Assembly: GCF_019823105.1 (NCBI RefSeq)
Contig: NZ_CP081958.1
Location: 2,901,231 to 2,965,230 of the forward strand
DNA from: Halobaculum magnesiiphilum
GTDB lineage: Archaea > Halobacteriota > Halobacteria > Halobacteriales > Haloferacaceae
DNA length: 64,000 nt
Reading direction: 5' to 3'
Part shown: positions 44,156 through 53,275 of the stretch, one piece after another
Numbering within the stretch: the stretch's first letter is position 1
How the letters are laid out: the number at the start of each line of letters is the position of its first letter
The notes under the pieces: model-generated
The model's input: the letters and a program-made list of their open reading frames with translations, nothing else
Told to the model about the DNA's origin: nothing
Databases searched by the model: none
Translations under genes and position numbers: made by a program

Positions 44156-45253
44156 TCAGTTCTCCAGGATCGCCGGACGCTGAAGCGTGAGGCCGTCGGA
44201 CTCGACGGTGTCGGTCGGCCACCGGCCCGAGTCGGTGAGCGCCTCGACGGAGTCGTCGGTGACGTAGGCCGTGTCCTCGCTTTTCGCCCCCTGCACGGTC
44301 GGGTTCCACGCGTAGGCTGCCTCGCTCGCGACGGGCGCGTCGCTCTCGGGCGTCGCGAACCACTCGCGGCCGGCATAGCCGGTCGCGCCGCCCTGGTGGT
44401 GCTCGCGCCACTCGCCCTCGTACCCCTCCTCGGCGTACGCGTCCCGGATCGCCGCGAACACGTCGCCCGCGGTGCCGTCCTCGCGGCCGGCGGCCTCCCG
44501 GGTCGCCGCGAGCGCCCGGGTCTCCACGCGCTGGGCCGCGCGGTGCCGCTCGGCGAGCCACTCGGGCGGGTCGAACGCGACCGTCCGGGTGCAGGAGGCG
44601 TGCAACCCGCCCCGCCGGGCGGTGACGATCACGAGCGCGTAGTCGCCCAACGCGGCGTCGGTCGGCGTGGGATGGCGGTACTCGGGGGCGCGCTCGCTCC
44701 CGCCGACGAGCACGACCGGCGCGTCGATGTTCCGACCCGCCAGCGAGATCCGCAGGCCTGCGGCGACCTCGTGTTCGGTGTCGCCCGGCTGAAGTTCGCG
44801 ACACACCGTCTCGACGGCGAGCGCGACCTCCCGGCCGAGGTCGCGGTAGGCGGCGAGGTCGTCCTCGGCGAGTCGCAGCCGGAGGCGCGTCGGGTCCACT
44901 GCGTCGAGCCCGGGCACGTCGAAGTCGGCGGCCGCGGGCGTCGGCGAACGAGCGGCGACCGACTCCGCCAGCGATGCCTCGTACCAGTCGTCGGCCGCGA
45001 CGGACATCGACAGCTCCGCGGGCAGCTCCTCGGCGGCGATGCGCTCGGCCTCGATGTTGTTCGTGACGACCGTCCACTCCCCGTCGCCGAGGTAGCCCGC
45101 GGCGGCGTCGCCCACGTCCGCGTTCGCGTCGACCCAGTTGTCGCCGCCGGTGAGCCACGCGAACGCGTTGGGCCGCGCGAACCACGCCGCCTCGTACCCC
45201 TCCTCGGCGAGGAAGCGCTCCAGTCGCTCCTCGCGCTCGTCGATATCGACCAT
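44156..45253 (-). CDS. M24-fold (pita-bread) protein with degenerate metal site
   Basis: A protein of 365 residues with a creatinase-like N-terminal domain (about 1-125) and C-terminal M24 fold. The usual ligand set is mostly altered: the first Asp is absent in LVIVTARRGG, the second is Cys in HASCTRTVAF, the His remains in HHQGGATGYAG, the first Glu of the EP motif is replaced in YAWNPTVQG, and the last Glu is kept in AKSEDTAYV. A conventional Xaa-Pro peptidase is therefore unlikely; a metal-independent creatinase-type or non-enzymatic role is possible. The fold call is good; the activity call is open. Confidence 0.8.
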   Translation of the reverse strand: MVDIDEREERLERFLAEEGYEAAWFARPNAFAWLTGGDNWVDANADVGDAAAGYLGDGEWTVVTNNIEAERIAAEELPAELSMSVAADDWYEASLAESVAARSPTPAAADFDVPGLDAVDPTRLRLRLAEDDLAAYRDLGREVALAVETVCRELQPGDTEHEVAAGLRISLAGRNIDAPVVLVGGSERAPEYRHPTPTDAALGDYALVIVTARRGGLHASCTRTVAFDPPEWLAERHRAAQRVETRALAATREAAGREDGTAGDVFAAIRDAYAEEGYEGEWREHHQGGATGYAGREWFATPESDAPVASEAAYAWNPTVQGAKSEDTAYVTDDSVEALTDSGRWPTDTVESDGLTLQRPAILEN

Positions 45254-45724
45254 ACTCGCGGGTCCGACCGCCCGGGCTTCAATCCCGCGGCATCGCCATC
45301 AACCACCACAACGACGATGACCGACCAGCCGCCGGGGACGCGTGTCGCCCGCACTCACGCGCGGCGCCTCCGTGCGCCGCGCCCTCGCGGGCGACCGGGG
45401 AGGGGCGGGGAGCAGAATCGACGACGCCGAACAGCCGGCGACGACGACGCGCTCACCGGACCATGGGGTGGGACTGAAAGGGGCCGTGGATCCCGGCGAA
45501 GGCCGGCGACGCAAGCACTGGAGCGAGCGCCGAAGGCGCGAGCGAAGCGCGCAGCGAGCCGCCCGAGCCGGGAGCCGCGGGGGCTTTCACGGTCGGACGC
45601 GGCTCGGCTCTTCGGTTCACCGTCGCCGGAGAGACGACGGATACACACGAACCGATAACTGGAACGTCGCAACCGAGCGATCGGACCGAACCCCTAAAGA
45701 GGCGATACCCGAAAGCCCGACGTA
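45254..45724. other. 471-nt intergenic region containing structured element copy 2
   Basis: The region lies between divergent genes (M24-like on minus, aspartoacylase-like on plus). Apart from the element at 45359-45596 it shows no coding sequence. The remaining approximately 128 nt before the plus-strand gene should hold its promoter. Confidence 0.75.
45359..45596 (+). repeat. Structured dispersed element, copy 2
   Basis: Hairpin I has perfect 9-bp arms GCGCGGCGC (45359-45367) and GCGCCGCGC (45374-45382) around CTCCGT. The second half starts GGGACTGAAAGGGG (45470-45483), has arms CCGTGGATCCCGGC (45484-45497) and GCCGGGAGCCGCGG (45567-45580) pairing at 13 of 14 positions including one G-U, encloses CGACGCAAGCAC (45507-45518), and ends GGGGGCTTTC. 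Spacing between the hairpins (about 100 nt) is almost the same as in copy 1. Confidence 0.7.
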
Positions 45725-46684
45725 ATGATGACGACGCTCGGGAGCGCGAGTGCGCCCCCCGGCGAGTTCGACACGGGCCGACTCTCGGTCGGGGAGACCC
45801 GCGACGGCTCGACCGTCGGGCTCCCCGTGGCGGTGCTCAACGGCGCCGAGGACGGGAAGACCCTCTACGTGCAGGCGGTCAGCGACGGCGACGAGCTCAA
45901 CGGCCTCGGCGTGATCAACCGCCTCGTCCCGCAACTGGACCCCGAGGAGATCGCCGGCGAGATCCTCTTCGTCGGGATCGTCAACTACCACGCCTTCCAG
46001 GTCGCCGAGCACCGCAACCCCATCGACGACACGAAGATGAACCGGGCGTACCCCGGCGACGCCAACGGCACCTCCTCCGAGCGCATCGCCGCCGCGACGT
46101 TCGAGGCCGCCAAGCGCGCAGATATGATCGTCGACCTCCACCAGGGGCGCACCTCCCGGATGATCAACGAGACGCGCGTGCGCTGTGGCCCCCGCCACCG
46201 GCTCCATCGCGAGTGTCTGGAACTCGCGAAGGTGTTCGGCACCGGCTACGTCCTCGACCAGAAGGGCCCCGACGGCCAGCTCGCCCGCGCGGCGCCCGAC
46301 AACGGCATCCCGACGATCGACCCCGAACTGGGCGGCGCCGTGGGGTGGGACGAGGAGTCGATCGAGATCGGCCTCGAGGGCATGTTCCGCGTGCTCCGCT
46401 ACTACGGCTTCCTCGACGGCGACGTGGATCGCGACGTGCAGACGCGCGCCTCCGGGTTCGACCAGTACGGCTCGCCCGCCGGCGGGCTCGTCACCTTCGA
46501 GGTCGACCTCGGCGAGCGCGTCGAGCGCGGCGACACGCTGTTCGAGGTGACCGACGCGTTCGGCTCGCTCAAGGGACGCGTCACCGCCGACAACGACGGC
46601 ATCTTCTGGCGCTCGCGGCGGCTCCCGCAGGTCGCCACCGGCGAGTACGTCTGCTCGGTCGGAACGGACATCGACGAGTTCTGA
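45725..46684 (+). CDS. Succinylglutamate desuccinylase/aspartoacylase-family protein
   Basis: A protein of 319 residues. It has the M14-like fold of AstE/AspA enzymes, which hydrolyse N-acyl amino acids. The zinc motif normally H-G-x-E reads AVSDGDELNG, with Asp in place of His but Glu kept; the second zinc His is present in MIVDLHQGRTSRM. A C-terminal lipoyl-like beta barrel (FEVDLGERVERGDTLFEVTD) is typical of the family. An ATG three bases later (45728) is an alternative start. The substrate is unknown. Confidence 0.87.
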   Translation: MMTTLGSASAPPGEFDTGRLSVGETRDGSTVGLPVAVLNGAEDGKTLYVQAVSDGDELNGLGVINRLVPQLDPEEIAGEILFVGIVNYHAFQVAEHRNPIDDTKMNRAYPGDANGTSSERIAAATFEAAKRADMIVDLHQGRTSRMINETRVRCGPRHRLHRECLELAKVFGTGYVLDQKGPDGQLARAAPDNGIPTIDPELGGAVGWDEESIEIGLEGMFRVLRYYGFLDGDVDRDVQTRASGFDQYGSPAGGLVTFEVDLGERVERGDTLFEVTDAFGSLKGRVTADNDGIFWRSRRLPQVATGEYVCSVGTDIDEF

Positions 46685-46895
46685 CAGCGACACGACCGAG
46701 GGCGGCAGTCACGGTCACTGCCCCCGAGCCTGGAAACAGACAGACGATCGGCCCCGGCGTCGAACGGACGATGAACGTATCCGGACGGGTTCCGATCCAC
46801 ACCAGCTATCGAATGACAATCATACCATGTTAGGCTGAAAACACCTTCATGCGGGGTCCCGAGTAAGCACGTCCTATGGTGGGTGTGACTGCTCC

Positions 46896-47123
46896 ATGTC
46901 GCTGAAAGGAATGGCACGACCGAACGGGGACGCGATCGATCAGGTCGCGGGGATAACGGGGTTGGGCTGGACGGCGTCCCTGCTCGGATATCTGAGTACC
47001 GTCATCGGGTATAGCAACTCCCTTATCACGAACCCGCAGACGCTGTTGTACGTGGGAAGCGTTTTCTTCGTCACGACGCTCGGGCTCGACCGGCTCAGGT
47101 CGCGGCTGTCGAACGACGAGTAG
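46896..47123 (+). CDS. Small membrane protein, hypothetical
   Basis: A protein of 75 residues starting MSLKGMARPNGDAIDQVAG, with two hydrophobic stretches (about 26-42 and 50-62), ending in a hydrophilic RSRLSNDE. The codon use is slightly less GC-rich than neighbours and the gene sits in an AT-richer pocket, so it may be a recent acquisition. Function unknown. Confidence 0.65.
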   Translation: MSLKGMARPNGDAIDQVAGITGLGWTASLLGYLSTVIGYSNSLITNPQTLLYVGSVFFVTTLGLDRLRSRLSNDE

Positions 47124-47207
47124 CGGACCGTCGACCCTCGACGGACAGTTCTCGAGGTCGCTCGCCGAACCGTCACCTACTGGTCGCTCCCCGCCGCTCG
47201 GTCACCC

Positions 47208-48344
47208 ATGACCGCTCCGTCGCTTCGCTGTCCCGACTGCGGCGCCACGTACGCCGATCGCTGGCGCTGTGAGTGCGGGCACCCGCTTGAGTACGCCGAG
47301 CAGCCGCTTCCCGACCGTCCCGCGCCCGACCCGGCCGCGTTCGACACGCGCGATGGGCTCTGGTCGTTCGGCGAGTTCCTCCCCGAGTCGCCGCCGGTCA
47401 CCCTCGGCGAGGGGATGACGCCGCTCGTCGACGCCGAGGCGTGGGACGCCCAGTTCAAGCTGGAGTACGTGTTCCCGACCGGCTCGTTCAAGGACCGGGG
47501 CGCGACGACGACCGTCTCGCGGGCGGCCGCCCTGGGCGTCGACACGCTCGTCGAGGACTCCTCGGGCAACGCCGGCGCCGCGATCGCCACCTACGCCGCC
47601 CGCGCTGGCATCGACGCCGAGATCTACGTCCCCGCCTCGGTGAAGGATGCCAAGCTGCGTGCGATCCGCCGCGCCGGCGCGACGCCGGTGCGGACCGAGG
47701 GGCCGCGGCAGGCCACCACGGACGCCTGCGTCGAGGCGGTGGAGCGGGCGGCGCGAAGCGCCGCCGAAGGGGCGAGCTGCGACGAGCCGCGAGTCACGCG
47801 CGCCGGCTGGTACGCCAGCCACGCCTGGAACCCCGCGTTCTTCGCCGGCACCGCGACGTTCGCCTACGAGACGGCGCTCCAGCGCGACTGGGAGGCGCCC
47901 GACGCGGTCGTCCTCCCGCTGGGCCACGGTACGCTCTTCCTGGGCGCCTACCGCGGCTTCCGCGCGCTCCGCGACGCCGGCTGGATCGACGGGCTGCCGC
48001 GGCTGCTCGGCGCGCAGGCCGCGGGCACCGCCCCCATCGTGGAGGCGCTCCACGGCGCCGACGCGGCCGCCGGCGACAACGATGCTGCCGACGGCATCCA
48101 GATCCCCGAGCCAGTTCGTCGCGAGCAGATCCTCGACGCGATCGACGACACCGACGGCGACGCCATCGCGCTCGGAAGCGACCCCGTCGAGTCGGAACTC
48201 GCCGACCTCCACGCCGCCGGCTTCTACACCGAGCCGACCTGCGCCGTCGCGCCCGCGGCGCTCCGGGAGTACCGCGAGCGCGGCGTCCTCGACGGCGACG
48301 AGGACGTGGTCCTCCCTCTGACCGGGAGCGGGTTGAAGACGTGA
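47208..48344 (+). CDS. thrC: Threonine synthase
   Basis: A protein of 378 residues of PLP fold type II, converting O-phosphohomoserine to threonine. The N-terminal zinc-ribbon-like start (LRCPDCGATYADRWRCECGHPL) and the PLP lysine motif FPTGSFKDRGATTT (Lys near residue 94) are clear, as is SSGNAGAAIATYA. The C-terminal half is somewhat divergent, so another PLP-dependent lyase of this family is an alternative. Homoserine kinase, the preceding step, is encoded near 7.5 kb. Confidence 0.85.
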   Translation: MTAPSLRCPDCGATYADRWRCECGHPLEYAEQPLPDRPAPDPAAFDTRDGLWSFGEFLPESPPVTLGEGMTPLVDAEAWDAQFKLEYVFPTGSFKDRGATTTVSRAAALGVDTLVEDSSGNAGAAIATYAARAGIDAEIYVPASVKDAKLRAIRRAGATPVRTEGPRQATTDACVEAVERAARSAAEGASCDEPRVTRAGWYASHAWNPAFFAGTATFAYETALQRDWEAPDAVVLPLGHGTLFLGAYRGFRALRDAGWIDGLPRLLGAQAAGTAPIVEALHGADAAAGDNDAADGIQIPEPVRREQILDAIDDTDGDAIALGSDPVESELADLHAAGFYTEPTCAVAPAALREYRERGVLDGDEDVVLPLTGSGLKT

Positions 48345-48372
48345 CCCGGAGCCCGCATGGAGGTGTCCCCCG

Positions 48373-48885
48373 GTGATCACCGTCGCCGGCGACTACTGCC
48401 CGCTGTGTGGTTCCGAACTCGATCGCGTGGTCGTGGAAGGACGGGAGCGGCGCCGCTGTCCCGGGTGCGACCGCGTCGTCTGGCAGAACAGCAAACCAGT
48501 CGCGAGCGTGGTCGTCCGAGACGACGAGGAGGTGCTCCTCGGCCGGCGCGAGGTGGACCCCAACCGCGGGCTGTGGGGCGTCCCCGGCGGCAACCTCGAA
48601 CACGACGAGCATCCGGCCGCGGGCGTCGCCCGCGAGTTGCGCGAGGAGACCGGCGTTCGCGTCGACCCGTCCGATCTGCGGCTGTTCGATGTCGACCACA
48701 CGACGACGGAGCACCGGTCGGTCGTCGGGATCCGCTACGTCGTCGACCGGGCCGTCACCGCGGGCGAGCCGACCGGCCGCGACGAGACGAGCGCCGCGCG
48801 GTTCGCCCCGCCCGAGTGGTTCCGCGAACGCGGCGGGATCAGCCCGTGGGACCGCGATCTGCTCGCGGCCGTGTTCGACGGCTGA
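48373..48885 (+). CDS. Nudix hydrolase with N-terminal zinc ribbon
   Basis: A protein of 170 residues. The start is GTG at 48373 (MITVAGDYCPLC). Two CxxC pairs (CPLC and CPGC) make a zinc ribbon, as in NudC/ADP-ribose-type Nudix proteins. The Nudix box GNLEHDEHPAAGVARELREE (residues about 75-94), followed by TG, has all metal-binding residues. It probably hydrolyses a nucleoside diphosphate derivative such as NADH or ADP-ribose; specificity cannot be assigned. Confidence 0.9.
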   Translation: MITVAGDYCPLCGSELDRVVVEGRERRRCPGCDRVVWQNSKPVASVVVRDDEEVLLGRREVDPNRGLWGVPGGNLEHDEHPAAGVARELREETGVRVDPSDLRLFDVDHTTTEHRSVVGIRYVVDRAVTAGEPTGRDETSAARFAPPEWFRERGGISPWDRDLLAAVFDG

Positions 48886-48943
48886 TCCCGCCAGCCGTGG
48901 GCTTCCGCCCGAGCAACGGATCCTCTCTTCCACTCCCGAACTG

Positions 48944-50347
48944 TCACCGCTCCGGGTGGGTCGGGGCGTCGAAGCCGCCGCGGACGAGCGGCTTGCTGAT
49001 GTGGCGCCGCGCGCACGGCGGCACCTCGTACCAGCCGGGTTCGAGGTCGCGTTCCAGCGGCGCCTCGACTTTCCCGGCCTCGCTCGTGCCGCAGTCGCGA
49101 CACCGGTAGCCCTGGTTCGCCCCGGCGGAGTTCATCGACCGTCCGCAGTCGGGGCACTCCGGAACGGCCGGGACCGTCTCGACGAGGTCGCGGACCGCGA
49201 ACTTCTCCAGCTTCAGCGTGCCGTCGGCGACCTCGCCACAGAGCGTGAGCCGGTCGCCGACCCGCAGGTCGCGCACGCGGTCGCGGAAGCGCTTCGTCGG
49301 TTCGAAAGCGACGCAGTCGATCGCGGCCGCCTCGGGACCGTCGCCGTCGACATCGTCGGTGGCGACGGCGTCACCGCCGCCGAGAGCGGCCGCCTCGAAA
49401 AACACGTGCCCGCCGCGCCGCGTCTCGGGCGCCGCCGAGACCTCGCACTCGAGGCGGTAGGCGCCGCCCTCGCGCAGGTCGCCGAGGGTTCCCTTCCGGA
49501 GGTGCGCGTCGGTCCCCTGGTTCGTCACGAACAGCGCGGAGCGCTCGACCGGTTCGCCGTCGATCCCGTCGGCGACCCGCCGGACTGCCTCGGGGTCGTC
49601 GCCGCGGATCCCGTACAGGATCGGCCCCGGGGCGTTCGGGACGCACACCGCCTCGCCCTCGTCGCGGTCGACGGTGTCCCACGCGAGGGGGTACGCCTCC
49701 TCGGCGGCCGCGAACACGCTCGCCTCGTCGACCTCGCGGGGCGTACCGCACCGCTCGAACTCGCGATACGAGATGTGCTCGTACGTCCAGTCGTCGAACG
49801 CCCGCCAGGCGCCGACGGCCGCGAGCGCGCCGATGCGGCCGCGACCGACGACGGCGTCCTCGCCGGCGCCGTCGCCGTTGTCGTCGCTATCGCCGTCTCC
49901 GCCGGCTGTATCGGCCGACGGCTCGCCGTCGCTCCCCCACCCGCGGTGGTCGAACCCGACCTCGTCGGCGAGCGCGAGCGCGTCGCCGAGGTCGTGGAAC
50001 TCGCGGACTGCGTCGCGGGCGAAGTCGGCGACTGCGTCGGGAACCGCTTCGGGATCGCGGTCGGCGACGACGACGCCGGGGGAGGTCCGGGGGTCGTCGG
50101 CGACGGCGTATTCGGCGATCAGGTCGCTCGAGATCGCGAGCGCCTCGGCCGGATCGGCGTCCGTGTGGAGGGCGAGCGCGGCGTTCCCCCGCGTCTTGTG
50201 TTCGACGGCGGGGTTGAGACGGACGAGCAGGCGGCGGTGCACGGTGGCCCCCGCGTCCTCGATGGCCTCGGCGACCAGCGCGGCGAGGTACGTGCTGCAC
50301 ATCCCCGCGGTGCGCGAGTCGGTGTCGTCGATGCCGAGGACCGTCAC
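48944..50347 (-). CDS. tiaS: tRNA(Ile2) 2-agmatinylcytidine synthetase TiaS
   Basis: A protein of 467 residues. TiaS attaches agmatine to C34 of tRNA-Ile2 (CAU) so that it reads AUA. The N-terminal kinase-like motif VLGIDDTDSRTAGMCSTYL, the segment RLNPAVEHKTRGNAAL, and the C-terminal zinc ribbon PECPDCGRSMNSAGAN with YRCRDCGTSEAG, then PPCARRHISKPLVRG, are family hallmarks. An acidic low-complexity insert near residues 140-165 is haloarchaeal in character. The gene is divergent from an HTH regulator. Confidence 0.95.
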   Translation of the reverse strand: MTVLGIDDTDSRTAGMCSTYLAALVAEAIEDAGATVHRRLLVRLNPAVEHKTRGNAALALHTDADPAEALAISSDLIAEYAVADDPRTSPGVVVADRDPEAVPDAVADFARDAVREFHDLGDALALADEVGFDHRGWGSDGEPSADTAGGDGDSDDNGDGAGEDAVVGRGRIGALAAVGAWRAFDDWTYEHISYREFERCGTPREVDEASVFAAAEEAYPLAWDTVDRDEGEAVCVPNAPGPILYGIRGDDPEAVRRVADGIDGEPVERSALFVTNQGTDAHLRKGTLGDLREGGAYRLECEVSAAPETRRGGHVFFEAAALGGGDAVATDDVDGDGPEAAAIDCVAFEPTKRFRDRVRDLRVGDRLTLCGEVADGTLKLEKFAVRDLVETVPAVPECPDCGRSMNSAGANQGYRCRDCGTSEAGKVEAPLERDLEPGWYEVPPCARRHISKPLVRGGFDAPTHPER

Positions 50348-50537
50348 GGCCGTCGGGAGGCAGCGCCCGGAGTTGTGCCTTTCGCGTCCCGACTCCCCCG
50401 CTCGACGCCCGGTCGTCCGGGATCCGCCTCGTATAGGTCTATCGGTCGAATCAACGGAGCGACCGGCTGACGGCGTCGGGTGAGACCTGCCGGTCCCGGC
50501 ACAATCCCTTTAAGGTGTGAGTCGCCTATGTACGGGT

Positions 50538-51521
50538 ATGTCGCGGAAGGCGCTGGTCGGGAACGTGACCGCCATGCTCGCGGACGCCGATTTCCTGGTC
50601 AGCGATCGCTGTGCGGTCCGCCCCAAGAGCTTCGACGTGGCCGCCCGACGCGGGGAGGACCTGCTCCTCGTGAAGGTGCTCGGCAACGTCGACGCGTTCG
50701 ACCGGGCCACGGGCGCGGAGATGCGCCGGCTCGGGGAGTACCTCTCGGCGACGCCGATCCTCGTCGGGATGCGCACGCGCGACGAGGACATCAAGCCCGG
50801 CGTCGTCTACTTCCGCCACGGCGTCCCGGCGATCCACCCCGACACGCTGTACGACCTGCTCATCGAGGAGGTACCGCCGCTCATCTACGCCGCCCCCGGC
50901 GGCCTCTACGTCAACATCGACGGCGACACCGTCGCCGACGAGCGCAGGGAGCGCGGCTGGAGCCTCGGCCGTCTGGCCGAGGAACTGGGCGTCTCCCGGC
51001 GCACAGTCGCGAAGTACGAGGACGGCATGAACGCCTCCGTCGAGGTCGCCGTCGAGCTTGAGGACCTGTTCGACCGTCCGTTCTCCGACCCCGTGCGGGT
51101 GATGGAGGGCGCCGAGGAGGTCCGCGAGGCCGACCCGACGCCGGAGCCGCCGGAGGTCGACCCCGACGACGAGCACGTGTACGGCGTGCTCTCGCGGGCG
51201 GGCTTCGCCGTCCACCCGACCCAGCGGGCCCCGTTCACCGCCGTCGGCGAGGACGAGGCCGAGCCGCGCGTCGAGTTCACGCTGCTCACCGGCCACTCGC
51301 CGTTCACGCGGACCGCACAGAAGCGCGCGAAGCTGATGGGGTCGCTCGGGCGCGTCACCGGTACGCGCGCCGTCTACTTCACTGAGGGCGACGACGAGCC
51401 CAAGGAGGAGACCGTCGACGGCACCGCGATCGTCACGATGGTCGAGCTCTCCCGGGCGGACGACCCCGAACGCATCCGCGAGCTGATCCGCGAGCGCTCC
51501 GACGAACCGGCGGAGGCGTAA
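50538..51521 (+). CDS. HTH-type transcriptional regulator (COG1395-like)
   Basis: A protein of 327 residues starting [14 protein letters not shown]. It combines an N-terminal alpha/beta domain ([18 protein letters not shown], similar to restriction endonuclease-like folds) with a central XRE helix-turn-helix ([23 protein letters not shown], about residues 130-152) and a C-terminal domain. This is the archaeal family of putative HTH regulators present in most archaea, of unknown targets. The gene lies beside tiaS on the other strand. Confidence 0.9.
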   Translation: MSRKALVGNVTAMLADADFLVSDRCAVRPKSFDVAARRGEDLLLVKVLGNVDAFDRATGAEMRRLGEYLSATPILVGMRTRDEDIKPGVVYFRHGVPAIHPDTLYDLLIEEVPPLIYAAPGGLYVNIDGDTVADERRERGWSLGRLAEELGVSRRTVAKYEDGMNASVEVAVELEDLFDRPFSDPVRVMEGAEEVREADPTPEPPEVDPDDEHVYGVLSRAGFAVHPTQRAPFTAVGEDEAEPRVEFTLLTGHSPFTRTAQKRAKLMGSLGRVTGTRAVYFTEGDDEPKEETVDGTAIVTMVELSRADDPERIRELIRERSDEPAEA

Positions 51522-51546
51522 TCTCGCCGGGATCGGGCCGTTCTCG

Positions 51547-52812
51547 CTACGACGCGTCCGTCTCCAGCCCCGACAGCGCCGCGGCGGTGTTCGTCGCGAG
51601 CACGCGACCGAGGTACTCCTCGGTCTCCGTGATCCCGTCACGTTTGGGGTCGGACAGCGTGAGCAGCCCCCACTCGCCCACCGGCAGGTACACTTTGCTC
51701 GCGACGCCCTCCCGCTGGAGGTCGGCATCCCGCGACACGGTGACCGGCTCGCCCTCGTCGAAGGCGCGCCACGCGTGGGCCGCGTCGGGGTCTTCGCGAC
51801 CGTACGCCGACCGCTCTCGATCGTAGCGATCCGCGGCCGCGGCGGTCGTCTCGCCGGGAACGAGTTCGTCGGCCTCCCGGTCGTGCCGGCGGGTCCCGTT
51901 GTGCGGGAAGCCGAGCACCTCGGCCGCCGCCGACAGCGCGATCTCCTCGATCTCCCGGACGTCGTCCGCGGCCATGAGGTCCCGCGTCGCCTCGTGGAGG
52001 TCCGCGAGCGCGCGCTGCACCCGTTTCTGCTCGTCGATGTCGGTGAACACGACGTACCGCTCGTCGTCGTCGCCCCCGGCCGCGACGACGGTGACGATGA
52101 ACTCGCGGTCGCCGGCCGGCGTCCGACACGTCAGTTCCTCGCGGGCCGTGGTCGCGTCGGCGATGACCCGCTCGACGGAGCCGTCGCCGGCGACATCGAC
52201 GACCGACGCGATCGGCTCGCCGATCGCCCGCGCGGGATCCACGTCGAAGCGCCGGGTGAACGCGGGGTTCACCTGCCCCACCGGCACCGCCGGGTCCGCG
52301 GCGTCGACGACGACCGCCGGCGAGGGCATCGACTCGAACAGCGACTCCAGCGTCGCGTCCTTGGCCGCCAGCGAGCGTCTGGCGGCCTCGCGCTCGCGCT
52401 CGGCGCGCCGGCGGTCGAGCGCGCGCTCGACGCTGTTGGCGAGGACGGTGAACGACTCGGCCCCGCCCTTCTGGACGTAGTCGGTGACGCCCGCGGAGAT
52501 CGCCTCGCTTGCGATCTCCTCGCTGCCGCGGCCGGTGAACAGCACGAACGGGACGCGGTCGTCGATCTCGCGAACCCGCCGGAGCAGCGACAGGCCGTCG
52601 ATCTCCGGCATGTCGTAGTCGGAAACGAGACAGCTGGCCGTCCCTCGTTCGATCGCCTCGATCGCGTCCGCGGGATCTGTCGTCCCCGAAACAGTCACGG
52701 CGTCGAGATCGCGGCCCAGCCGGTCCGTGAGGAGGTCCGTCATCGCCCGGTCGTCGTCGACGACCAGCACCGACGGGGTCGACGCGACCGCGCCGCCGAG
52801 CGGGGAGTACAT
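51547..52812 (-). CDS. Receiver-PAS-GAF signalling protein without histidine kinase domain
   Basis: A protein of 421 residues. Residues about 12-130 are a response-regulator receiver with phosphoacceptor Asp in ASCLVSDYDMPEIDG, Lys in DYVQKGG and VLVVDDDRAM. A PAS domain follows (about 150-270, PAVVVDAADPAVPVGQVNP), then a GAF-like region (about 275-415, DLMAADDVREIEEIAL). No ATPase or HTH output is visible, so it probably passes the signal by protein contact. The sensed ligand and partner kinase are unknown. Confidence 0.88.
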   Translation of the reverse strand: MYSPLGGAVASTPSVLVVDDDRAMTDLLTDRLGRDLDAVTVSGTTDPADAIEAIERGTASCLVSDYDMPEIDGLSLLRRVREIDDRVPFVLFTGRGSEEIASEAISAGVTDYVQKGGAESFTVLANSVERALDRRRAEREREAARRSLAAKDATLESLFESMPSPAVVVDAADPAVPVGQVNPAFTRRFDVDPARAIGEPIASVVDVAGDGSVERVIADATTAREELTCRTPAGDREFIVTVVAAGGDDDERYVVFTDIDEQKRVQRALADLHEATRDLMAADDVREIEEIALSAAAEVLGFPHNGTRRHDREADELVPGETTAAAADRYDRERSAYGREDPDAAHAWRAFDEGEPVTVSRDADLQREGVASKVYLPVGEWGLLTLSDPKRDGITETEEYLGRVLATNTAAALSGLETDAS

Positions 52813-52922
52813 CGACGGAGGATTCCGCTCGACCCTGAAAAATCCCGTGGCGCCAGGAGACGGGGTGAGATCGGCGCTACGGCCGGAGTAGGAGGATCGT
52901 CGCTACGGGGCGTACACCGTCG

Positions 52923-53180
52923 CTACGCCGCGCCCTGGCCGTACGTCTCCTCGAGGTACGCGACGATGTCGTCGGACTCGGGCATCCCCTCGACGCCGTG
53001 CTCCTCGTCGACGAGGACGGGGACGCCGGTCTGGCCGGACACCTCCTCGACCTCGGTCCGTTCGGCGTGCGAGCGCGGGACCATGACCGACTCGTACTCC
53101 AAGCCGAGTTCGTCCAGTTTCTTCGTCACCTTCGCGCAGTACGGACAGCCTTCCAGTTCGTAGAGGACGAGGTTCGCCAT
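52923..53180 (-). CDS. Glutaredoxin-like protein
   Basis: A protein of 85 residues, a minimal thioredoxin fold with active site LEGCPYCAKVTKK and cis-Pro segment QTGVPVLVDEE. The N-terminal glutathione-S-transferase domain has a similar pattern, but the length and CPYC favour a glutaredoxin. Haloarchaea use gamma-glutamylcysteine rather than glutathione, so the physiological thiol partner is uncertain. Confidence 0.92.
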   Translation of the reverse strand: MANLVLYELEGCPYCAKVTKKLDELGLEYESVMVPRSHAERTEVEEVSGQTGVPVLVDEEHGVEGMPESDDIVAYLEETYGQGAA

Positions 53181-53275
53181 TGCGTCCGCACGTAGCGCCG
53201 CCCCCGACTTAAACTCCGTCGGGGTGTGCGCCCCGGGCGCGGAGCCGGCGTGTCGCGTTTGTCGTCCCCCTCAGG

